Assembly: GCA_946478655.1 (NCBI GenBank)
Contig: CAMLDG010000040.1
Location: forward strand, 1 to 5,340
Direction of reading: 5' to 3'
Source: an uncultured Nitrosotalea sp.
GTDB lineage: Archaea > Thermoproteota > Nitrososphaeria > Nitrososphaerales > Nitrosopumilaceae
Length of the DNA: 5,340 nucleotides
Shown: one piece after another, positions 1 to 4,516 of the stretch
Numbering within the stretch: position 1 is the stretch's first letter
How the letters are laid out: the number at the start of each line of letters is the position of its first letter
Translations under genes and position numbers: made by a program
Notes under the pieces: generated by a model
Seen by the model: the letters and a program-made list of their open reading frames with translations, nothing else
Databases searched by the model: none
Told to the model about the DNA's origin: nothing

Positions 1-1
1 A

Positions 2-160
2 GAAGCTGTTGCTGTAAAGGCTGCAGAAGTAGAAGAGATAGAGCTAGAGCCAATAGCAGTAAAGACACCAAAAAGGGCTAAAACTGCAAAGGCAAAGACT
101 ACAAAAGCTAAGACGGTAAAAACTGCAAAGAAGGTAGCAGTTACGCCGGTAGCAATATAG
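2..160 (+). CDS. C-terminal tail of an unidentified Lys/Ala-rich protein (5' partial)
   Basis: Only the last 52 codons are present, in an open frame running in from the left edge and ending at TAG (158-160). The first 20 or so residues are acidic and hydrophobic (Glu, Val, Ile, Ala). They are followed by a strongly basic stretch built from repeated Lys-Thr-Ala-Lys type units, then a short end TPVAI. The 12-base string aaaactgcaaag occurs twice (80-91 and 119-130), so the basic tail may have grown by internal duplication. Such tails are common on nucleic-acid-binding and ribosomal proteins, but nothing here identifies a family, so no function is assigned. The next gene starts 24 bases downstream on the same strand, so co-transcription is possible. 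The frame call is confident because the other two frames are interrupted or give incoherent protein. Confidence 0.7.
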   Translation, partial: EAVAVKAAEVEEIELEPIAVKTPKRAKTAKAKTTKAKTVKTAKKVAVTPVAI

Positions 161-184
161 GCACTAGTAAGCTGAAGTAAACTG

Positions 185-523
185 TTGATATCACAAGTCG
201 GTTATACGAAGAAAACCGTCACGGTGAATCATCGAGACTTTCTGGTACAGATTGTTCCATATGACAATGGAGATTATATTTCCATTTCAGAGGGCAAGGA
301 AAGGATAGGAACGCTCGTTGTTTCTATTAGTTCAGGTGGTCGTGTAAGTACAGCTGCTGTTATACCATCAAAATCAGATACACTTTTTCTTAAGATGGTA
401 TCAGAACGTGTGGCTTCCACAATAAATGGAATCTGCATCTTTTCATTAAACATTGAAAAAGACCTGGATCTTGATAGTATGAAAGTACTAATGAACGAAT
501 TAATGGAGATTATAAAACAATGA
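185..523 (+). CDS. Small conserved-looking protein, possible PAC3-like proteasome assembly chaperone
   Basis: This is a 112-residue soluble protein with no signal peptide or membrane segment. The start is TTG at 185; the frame is closed by TGA at 173-175, and the first alternative is GTG at 224, which would remove a predicted beta strand. No clear Shine-Dalgarno is seen. An AT-rich TATA-like string (about 153-159) lies about 27 bases before the TTG. The order looks like beta strands (12-24, 30-36), an IGTL turn at 41-44, strand 45-49, strand 55-60, helix 65-80, strand 83-89 and a C-terminal helix 97-111. From memory, human PSMG3 (PAC3) has the same plan: about 122 residues, a GKMGTL motif at the same point, a long helix, a strand, then a terminal helix. 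This is a resemblance by eye, not a search result. The stop overlaps the UbiD start (ATGA), so the two are probably translationally coupled. Gene reality is fairly secure; the family is tentative. Confidence 0.75.
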   Translation: MISQVGYTKKTVTVNHRDFLVQIVPYDNGDYISISEGKERIGTLVVSISSGGRVSTAAVIPSKSDTLFLKMVSERVASTINGICIFSLNIEKDLDLDSMKVLMNELMEIIKQ

Positions 524-1854
524 CTTCTGATATGCGGGGCTATCTGGATCTTATTGCAAAAAAAGGCGAGTTGGCTGTAGTAAAAAAGAAAGTTTCTACA
601 AAATTTGAGATTGCAGCAGTGACAGCCAAAATGGACGGCTCAAAGGCGCTTTTGTTTGAAAATGTCAAAGATAGCAAATTCAGAGTGGTTTCAAATCTGG
701 TAGGGACGCGAAAAAGATTTGCTTATGCTGTTGGTGCAAGTGAAGACAAGATACATGAAAAAGTAATTTCTGCCATAAAGCATGCATCAAAACCAAAAAC
801 AACACTAAAAGCAAAATTTCTAGAAAACCAGTCACGAGATCTTTTTACTCTGCCGATGGTCACTCACTTTGACAAAGAACCTGGCCCATTCATTACGTCC
901 TCAATCATATATGCAAAAAATCAGGAGATGAGTACGCAAAACTCATCATTTAACAGGTTGCTGAGAATCGATGAAAAACACTTCTCAATTAGGATGGTAG
1001 AGGGAAGGCATCTTCACAGGACTTTTGTTTATGCAAAAGAACACGGTGAGGATCTCAAAGTTGCCATTTCAGTAGGTGTTCATCCTGCTGTCTCCATTGC
1101 AGGTGCATATCAAGCTGATTGGGGAAAAGACGAGCTTGAAATTGCAAATGAATTGTTAGGAAAAAAACTCACACTTTCAAAATCTCCTTATTCCAAGATG
1201 CTTGTACCATCAGAATCGGAAATAATCATCGAGGGAAGAATTCTCAAGGACAAGACACACAAAGAATGGATGGTAGAAATGCTTCGCACATATGATTTCA
1301 AAAGAGCCCAGCCTGTTTTTGAGCTTGACAGAATATACTTTAGAAATAACCCGATCTTTCATGATATACTAGCTGGTTTTGGTGAACATCAGTTACTAAT
1401 GGGAATGCCAATTGAGGCAAAGATAAACAAGGAACTAAAACATGCCTTGCCCCAAACCAAAAAGGTTGTACTCACTGAGGGTGGTTGCAAGTGGCTGCAT
1501 GCAGTGGTTCAGATCTCCAAAAAACAAGAGTCGGATCCAAAAAAAGCAATCGAGGCTACATTTTCTGCACATCGTTCTCTTAAGAATGTGGTAGTGGTGG
1601 ATGATGACATTGATCCATCAGATCCTGTTGCGGTAGAATATGCCATGGCCACCAGATTTCAAGCAGACAAGGACTTGGTAATAATACCAAAAGTAAGAGG
1701 TTCTAGTCTTGATCCTTCAAGTGATCAAAAAAATCTTCTTACTGCAAAGATGGGAGTAGATGCAACAAAATCTTTCTCAAAAAGGGCAGAAGGGTTTGAA
1801 ATTGCCAAGATCCCGGGCGCAGAAAATTTGTCCCTGAAAAAATATCTCAAATAA
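520..1854 (+). CDS. UbiD-family decarboxylase (prenylated-FMN type), candidate trans-anhydromevalonate 5-phosphate decarboxylase
   Basis: This 444-residue protein has the full length of archaeal UbiD proteins and starts at ATG 520 inside the upstream stop. UbiD enzymes remove carboxylate from alpha,beta-unsaturated acids using prenylated FMN made by UbiX. Visible family landmarks are LPMVTHFDKEPGPFITSS (111-128); N141 and R146 with H164, spaced as the metal/flavin-binding Asn, Arg and His of characterised UbiD enzymes; DELEIAN (204-210); VPSESEIIIEG (229-239); EHQLLMGMP (289-297); LTEGG..W.HAVV (318-330); and AHRSLKNVVVVDDDID (350-365) with RGSSLDPS (393-400). The segment normally reading EGPF(G/V)(E/D) appears here as KEWMVE (248-253): the proton-donor position is kept as E253, but the earlier Glu may be K248. 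In many archaea this family catalyses the decarboxylation of trans-anhydromevalonate 5-phosphate in the archaeal mevalonate pathway; a menaquinone-type UbiD role is the alternative. Family is certain, substrate inferred. Confidence 0.93.
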   Translation: MTSDMRGYLDLIAKKGELAVVKKKVSTKFEIAAVTAKMDGSKALLFENVKDSKFRVVSNLVGTRKRFAYAVGASEDKIHEKVISAIKHASKPKTTLKAKFLENQSRDLFTLPMVTHFDKEPGPFITSSIIYAKNQEMSTQNSSFNRLLRIDEKHFSIRMVEGRHLHRTFVYAKEHGEDLKVAISVGVHPAVSIAGAYQADWGKDELEIANELLGKKLTLSKSPYSKMLVPSESEIIIEGRILKDKTHKEWMVEMLRTYDFKRAQPVFELDRIYFRNNPIFHDILAGFGEHQLLMGMPIEAKINKELKHALPQTKKVVLTEGGCKWLHAVVQISKKQESDPKKAIEATFSAHRSLKNVVVVDDDIDPSDPVAVEYAMATRFQADKDLVIIPKVRGSSLDPSSDQKNLLTAKMGVDATKSFSKRAEGFEIAKIPGAENLSLKKYLK

Positions 1855-1857
1855 AAC
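1837..1857 (-). terminator. Possible T-rich termination site for ctaB
   Basis: Archaeal termination usually occurs at T tracts. On the minus strand the ctaB stop (1858-1860) is followed by GTTTTATTTGAGATATTTTTT, with the T6 run at 1837-1842. This tract lies inside the last codons of the UbiD gene, where the lysine codons of its C-terminus supply the A run. There is no stem-loop. No comparable T tract follows the UbiD stop on the plus strand. Weak evidence only. Confidence 0.3.
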
Positions 1858-2763
1858 TCAAAGTGCAGAATCTATCATCAGTGCAATAAACAATATTGCA
1901 AGATATGGACTTGAAAACTTGAATAACGTCCACGATGCTTTCTCGGATGGTTTCACAAGTAGCCAGACACTTAGTGCAATCATTATTGCGCCTGAAACTA
2001 TAGCTGTATACAGATACACTTCATGAAACAAATGTTTTCCGGACATGCCTGTCATGAAAAAGGGAAGAACACTGAAAAGAACCATCATCAGAGTGGTCCC
2101 GGCAATGACTCGAACTGATGTCTTTTCTGATTCAACTGCTGTCAACATTGGAACATTTACTTTGTTATAATCGTCCTTGACATGAAGTGTAAGACTCCAT
2201 ATGTGCATTGGAATCCAAACAAAGACAAGTCCTGCCATAACCAATCCCAAGTCCCATAGGCCGGTAGTTGTCACTGCGACATAGCCAATCATTGCAGGTG
2301 CTCCTCCTGAGAATCCTCCTAAAACGATATTTGTCCTACTTCTTCTCTTTAGAAATTTACTATAAACTAGAATGTTATCCGCAAGTCCAAATGCCATGAA
2401 GATGCCTGCCCACATGTTTATGGCAAAAGCGCTTACTAGTGATATTGCTCCTAGAATTAATCCAAAGTATAATGCCTTTTCTGCAGGAAAAATTCTCCTA
2501 CTTGGAATGGGTCTATCCTTTGTTCTCTCCATTATTGCATCAATGTCTCTGTCATTATAGTTTGTCAGCGTATTTGCAGAAGCAGAACCAGCTATTACAC
2601 CGCCTATTACAAGACCCCATGTTAACGGAGATACTGGAATATGATACAAATTCGATGCAGTCAAGGCTGCTCCTATTGCAGTAAAAACAAGGAGATACCA
2701 TATCTTTGGCTTGGTAACTTCATAGTATACCTTAATTCTTGAACTGGCTTTTGTTGTTAGCAC
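1858..2763 (-). CDS. ctaB: Protoheme IX farnesyltransferase (heme O synthase)
   Basis: This 301-residue integral membrane UbiA-superfamily prenyltransferase matches the usual CtaB/COX10 core length. It transfers farnesyl from farnesyl diphosphate to the vinyl group of protoheme IX to make heme O, a precursor of heme A for heme-copper oxidases. Landmarks: TKPKIW (17-22) before the first membrane helix; the Asp-rich diphosphate/Mg motif NTLTNYNDRDID (64-75) followed by ERTKDRPIP (79-87); YSKFLKRRSRTN (134-145), typical of CtaB; GGFSGGAPAMIGY (149-161); WIPMHIWSL (183-191), matching the family W-x-P-x-H-x-W motif with H187; and DDYNKVNVPML (197-207). About eight or nine hydrophobic segments are spread over the protein. 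The CtaB-specific motifs argue against menaquinone or tocopherol-type UbiA enzymes. The start is GTG at 2763 with GGAG seven bases upstream; a nearer ATG at 2776 is out of frame and ends after two codons. It converges with the UbiD gene, leaving 3 bases between stops. Confidence 0.93.
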   Translation of the reverse strand: MLTTKASSRIKVYYEVTKPKIWYLLVFTAIGAALTASNLYHIPVSPLTWGLVIGGVIAGSASANTLTNYNDRDIDAIMERTKDRPIPSRRIFPAEKALYFGLILGAISLVSAFAINMWAGIFMAFGLADNILVYSKFLKRRSRTNIVLGGFSGGAPAMIGYVAVTTTGLWDLGLVMAGLVFVWIPMHIWSLTLHVKDDYNKVNVPMLTAVESEKTSVRVIAGTTLMMVLFSVLPFFMTGMSGKHLFHEVYLYTAIVSGAIMIALSVWLLVKPSEKASWTLFKFSSPYLAILFIALMIDSAL

Positions 2764-2770
2764 ACTCTTA

Positions 2771-2774
2771 CTCC
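2771..2774 (-). promoter_or_regulatory. Ribosome binding site of ctaB
   Basis: On the minus strand GGAG lies seven bases before the GTG start of ctaB. It is one of the few clear Shine-Dalgarno sequences in the window and supports GTG over any internal start. Using it requires a leader of at least about 12 bases, so the transcript would begin upstream of the position expected from the local TATA box, or come from readthrough of the regulator gene. Confidence 0.5.
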
Positions 2775-2791
2775 ATTTGGATCTTATTACT

Positions 2792-2799
2792 TATTTATA
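2792..2799 (-). promoter_or_regulatory. TATA box of ctaB
   Basis: The minus strand reads TATAAATA here, a good archaeal TATA box. Its centre is about 32 bases before the GTG start, predicting a transcript start near 2768-2772 and a very short leader. It lies in the 56-base gap between the regulator gene and ctaB, so ctaB probably has its own promoter. Confidence 0.5.
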
Positions 2800-2819
2800 G
2801 GTTGAAAAGACCAAAACGA

Positions 2820-3278
2820 CTATTTTGCTGGCTTGTAAGGCATCGGCTTTGTTGTCCTTTTCATTTCGATGAAACTCTCAGAACGCTGAACTCCTTGAAT
2901 TCTTCCTAGTCGCTCGGATATCAATCGGTGCATCTCATCTAGGTTTTTGGCATACATGGTTACAATGATATCAAATCTTCCAGTTACCTCTGAGATCTCT
3001 CTTACCTCTGGAATCTTCATTAACTCTTCAATAACATTGTCTCTCATCTTAGAATCCATGTTTATTCCAGTGAGTGCCTTTACTGTATAGCCTAATTCCC
3101 TATCGTTTACTACTATTGTAAAACGCTCGATGAGTTTTCTCTTAATTAGCCTCTTGATTCTGCTGTATACTACAGACGAATTTACGTTGATCTTCTTTGA
3201 AATTCTTGGAACTGATATGTTTGCATCCTGTGATAATTCTGATAAAATTATCATATCTAAATCATCAACTTTTGTCAT
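2820..3278 (-). CDS. Lrp/AsnC-family transcriptional regulator
   Basis: The protein has 152 residues from ATG at 3278. A TTG codon directly before it (3279-3281) also opens the frame, but the ATG is the natural start. The N-terminal part (about 4-55) is the AsnC-type winged helix: LDMIILSELSQDANIS, then VPRISKKINV and recognition helix NSSVVYSRIKRLIKR. The C-terminal part (about 65-140) is the RAM ligand-binding and oligomerisation domain, with PEVREISEVTGRFDIIV (90-106), carrying the conserved TG-x-(Y/F)-D turn, and the closing strand QRSESFIEMKR. Length is normal for the family. The basic tail after residue 141 (TTKPMPYKPAK) is an extension. Such proteins form dimers to octamers, usually sense amino acids or nucleotides, and often regulate their own and neighbouring genes. 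asd lies directly upstream on the same strand, so amino-acid control of asd is a reasonable guess, but the ligand is not readable from sequence. Confidence 0.93.
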   Translation of the reverse strand: MTKVDDLDMIILSELSQDANISVPRISKKINVNSSVVYSRIKRLIKRKLIERFTIVVNDRELGYTVKALTGINMDSKMRDNVIEELMKIPEVREISEVTGRFDIIVTMYAKNLDEMHRLISERLGRIQGVQRSESFIEMKRTTKPMPYKPAK

Positions 3279-3309
3279 CAAAACACAGATTATTGTGAAT
3301 AAATGGATC

Positions 3310-3317
3310 TTATTAAA
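3310..3317 (-). promoter_or_regulatory. TATA box of the Lrp/AsnC gene
   Basis: The minus strand reads TTTAATAA. Its centre is about 35 bases before the ATG at 3278, predicting a leader of about nine bases. It lies between the start codon and the AT-rich inverted repeat at 3322-3357, which is the usual place for an Lrp-type site acting on its own promoter. Confidence 0.4.
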
Positions 3318-3321
3318 GTTG

Positions 3322-3357
3322 TTAGTATAAAATTTCTATAATTTTATAATTTACTAA
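3322..3357 (-). repeat. AT-rich element flanked by inverted repeats; possible operator or asd terminator
   Basis: The 36-bp element begins TTAGTA (3322-3327) and ends TACTAA (3352-3357), perfect 6-base inverted copies. The 24-bp interior is almost all A/T, only partly symmetric, and contains near-direct copies of TATAAAATT / TATAATTTTA. The right arm includes the final stop codon of the asd C-terminal segment (3354-3356); the left arm is 4 bases upstream of the regulator's TATA box. It could be an autoregulatory Lrp/AsnC operator or a U-rich termination region. A six-base arm in such AT-rich DNA could also be chance. Confidence 0.3.
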
Positions 3358-3500
3358 ATGTAGCCTTTTTTGTATAGCATCTCTGCTAACAATACGGCGC
3401 CCTTTGCAGAACCCATTTTCTCATTATGTGAGAAAAGCACATACTTGATGCCGTTATCAAATACTGTATCTTCTCTTAATATTCCGACCACTGTAGTCAT
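3354..3500 (-). CDS. asd: C-terminal segment of aspartate-semialdehyde dehydrogenase, separated by an in-frame TGA
   Basis: This is a 48-codon frame from ATG 3498-3500 to TAG 3354-3356. It is the same reading frame as the upstream asd part and begins directly after its TGA (3501-3503). It reads MTTVVGILREDTVFDNGIKY, then VLFSHNEKMGSAKGAVLLAE and MLYKKGYI, which is the expected C-terminus of fungal/archaeal-type ASADH: the (G)MT-x-x-VG strand, the S/L-H-N turn, the small-residue GSAKGA turn, and the final helix ending in KGYI. In ASADH structures this helix packs on the N-terminal NADP-binding Rossmann domain. No frameshift is needed to join it to the first part; together they would be 358 codons, a normal length. 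The segment shows no decay, so it is either read through, translated separately by reinitiation at the adjoining ATG, recently broken, or split by a sequence error. Confidence 0.8.
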   Translation of the reverse strand: MTTVVGILREDTVFDNGIKYVLFSHNEKMGSAKGAVLLAEMLYKKGYI

Positions 3501-4430
3501 TCATTCATTGATCTCTCTATCTAGTGTTGTTTTTGGTCTTGTGGTATCTTCATTAACCATGAGATACTCTTTTGGAGCAGATGGCAATCCCGTAACACTT
3601 ACACTGTTTGAGAAATCTTGCATGGCTTTTTTGACACTGTCTGGGTCCACATGAGTGGCAGTTTCAACAAATACAGTTTCAGTGTGGCCGTCTAGTACTG
3701 GAACTCTTGTACATGTGCAACTAACTTTCATCTTTGCTGGATCAATTTTTCCATCTGTGAACTTGCCGAGTATCTTTCCTGTTTCTAGTCTTACCTTGTC
3801 TTCTTCTTTTGGTATGAATGGAATTATGTTGTCTGTTATGTCTAGTGCAGAAACACCAGGTGATCTGCCTGCACCTGACATTGCTTGCATGGATGTCATG
3901 ATTATCTTTTGAGCTCCAAACTTGTCTAAGAGTGGCTTCATAGTTATTGCAAGTCCTGTTGTAGTACAGTTTGGTAATGGAGCTACAAATCCCTTCCAAC
4001 CTCTGTTCTTTCTCTGAACATCTAGTAACCCAATATGGTCATCATTTATTCCTGGAATGAGAATTGGAACGTCTGCTTCATATCTGTATGCTGCAGATGT
4101 ACTGATGACTGGAACATGTTTTGCAAATTTTGTTTCAATGTCTCTTGCAGCTTCGCTTTCTACTGAACTAAAAATTAAATCAAAATTTTCTGGATTGATA
4201 TCGTCTACAGCATCAATTGTCATATTTTTTACGTATTCTGGAATGGGCTCTCGCAAATGCCATTTCAAAATGCCACTGTTTGGATCTCTTATAGCATCTA
4301 CAAACTTTTTGTTGGCTGATCGTTCAGATGCAGCTATCTGTTTTACCTCAAACCATGGATGCTTATTCAATGCTAGAACAAATTCCTGGCCTACTGCGCC
4401 AGTAACTCCAATGATGGCTACACGTTTCAT
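3501..4430 (-). CDS. asd: Aspartate-semialdehyde dehydrogenase, main part (interrupted by in-frame TGA)
   Basis: The enzyme reduces aspartyl-4-phosphate with NADPH to aspartate semialdehyde, the branch point to threonine, methionine, isoleucine and lysine. The readable part is 309 residues from ATG 4430 to TGA 3501-3503. Landmarks: Rossmann loop GVTGAVGQ (8-15); FSSVESEAA (87-95); STSAAYRYE (110-118); catalytic C155 in PLPNCTTTG (151-159); MQAMSGAGRSPGVSALD (181-197); RVPVLDGHTETVFVE (242-256) with catalytic H249; and YLMVNEDTTRPKTTLDREIN (289-308). These mark the fungal/archaeal ASADH branch rather than the E. coli type. The family continues about 45 residues further, with a conserved Gly just before Met-Thr; here that Gly position is TGA, one base from GGA. 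All catalytic residues precede the stop, but the C-terminal helix is lost unless read through or supplied in trans. The upstream TATA element fits a leaderless mRNA starting at the ATG. Confidence 0.93.
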   Translation of the reverse strand: MKRVAIIGVTGAVGQEFVLALNKHPWFEVKQIAASERSANKKFVDAIRDPNSGILKWHLREPIPEYVKNMTIDAVDDINPENFDLIFSSVESEAARDIETKFAKHVPVISTSAAYRYEADVPILIPGINDDHIGLLDVQRKNRGWKGFVAPLPNCTTTGLAITMKPLLDKFGAQKIIMTSMQAMSGAGRSPGVSALDITDNIIPFIPKEEDKVRLETGKILGKFTDGKIDPAKMKVSCTCTRVPVLDGHTETVFVETATHVDPDSVKKAMQDFSNSVSVTGLPSAPKEYLMVNEDTTRPKTTLDREINE

Positions 4431-4452
4431 AATGAAAATAGTCCTTTATACA

Positions 4453-4460
4453 ATTAATAT
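4453..4460 (-). promoter_or_regulatory. TATA box of asd
   Basis: The minus strand reads ATATTAAT after a purine-rich AAAAGA that could serve as the TFB recognition element. The centre is 26-27 bases from the A of the asd ATG, so transcription is predicted to begin at the start codon, giving a leaderless mRNA. A second TATA-like string (TATAAA, 4445-4450) is too close to the ATG to be functional for this start. Confidence 0.5.
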
Positions 4461-4487
4461 TCTTTTAGAAGCGCAAGCAAAACACAA

Positions 4488-4494
4488 CTAAATA
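4488..4494 (+). promoter_or_regulatory. TATA box of the CobD-like gene
   Basis: CTAAATA is centred 26 bases before the ATG at 4517, which again predicts a leaderless transcript. No Shine-Dalgarno sequence precedes the ATG, in agreement. It is 27 bases from the divergent asd TATA box within the same 86-bp intergenic region (4431-4516). Confidence 0.45.
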
Positions 4495-4516
4495 CCGTTA
4501 TGGTTATTTGAAAAAT

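Noticed and set aside
2372..2684. Plus-strand open frames opposite ctaB
   Set aside because: They lie wholly within a well-conserved membrane protein gene on the other strand, lack a promoter or ribosome site, and show no family features.
1858..2763. ctaB product as a menaquinone or lipid prenyltransferase paired with UbiD
   Set aside because: The W-x-P-x-H-x-W and YSKFLKRRSRTN motifs are those of heme O synthase, and the two genes are convergent rather than in one operon.
2804..2819. Sequence gaaaagaccaaaacga, nearly repeated at 4532-4547 (one mismatch)
   Set aside because: One copy is intergenic, the other inside a coding sequence; a single 15/16 match in AT-rich DNA is plausibly chance.
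3130..3330. Plus-strand frame opposite the regulator's start
   Set aside because: It overlaps the helix-turn-helix coding region and its promoter, and the protein is low-complexity hydrophobic.
3501..3503. TGA as selenocysteine codon in asd
   Set aside because: The family position is Gly rather than Cys/Sec, I see no evident structured element nearby, and selenoprotein decoding is not known to me in thaumarchaea.
3370..3654. Plus-strand frame covering the asd TGA region
   Set aside because: The minus strand here encodes the recognisable ASADH C-terminus through and after the TGA, so this frame is a shadow.
3655..4491. Open frames overlapping asd on both strands (3655-3912, 3742-3999, 4057-4491)
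   Set aside because: asd explains this region with catalytic motifs; these frames have unusual composition and no support.
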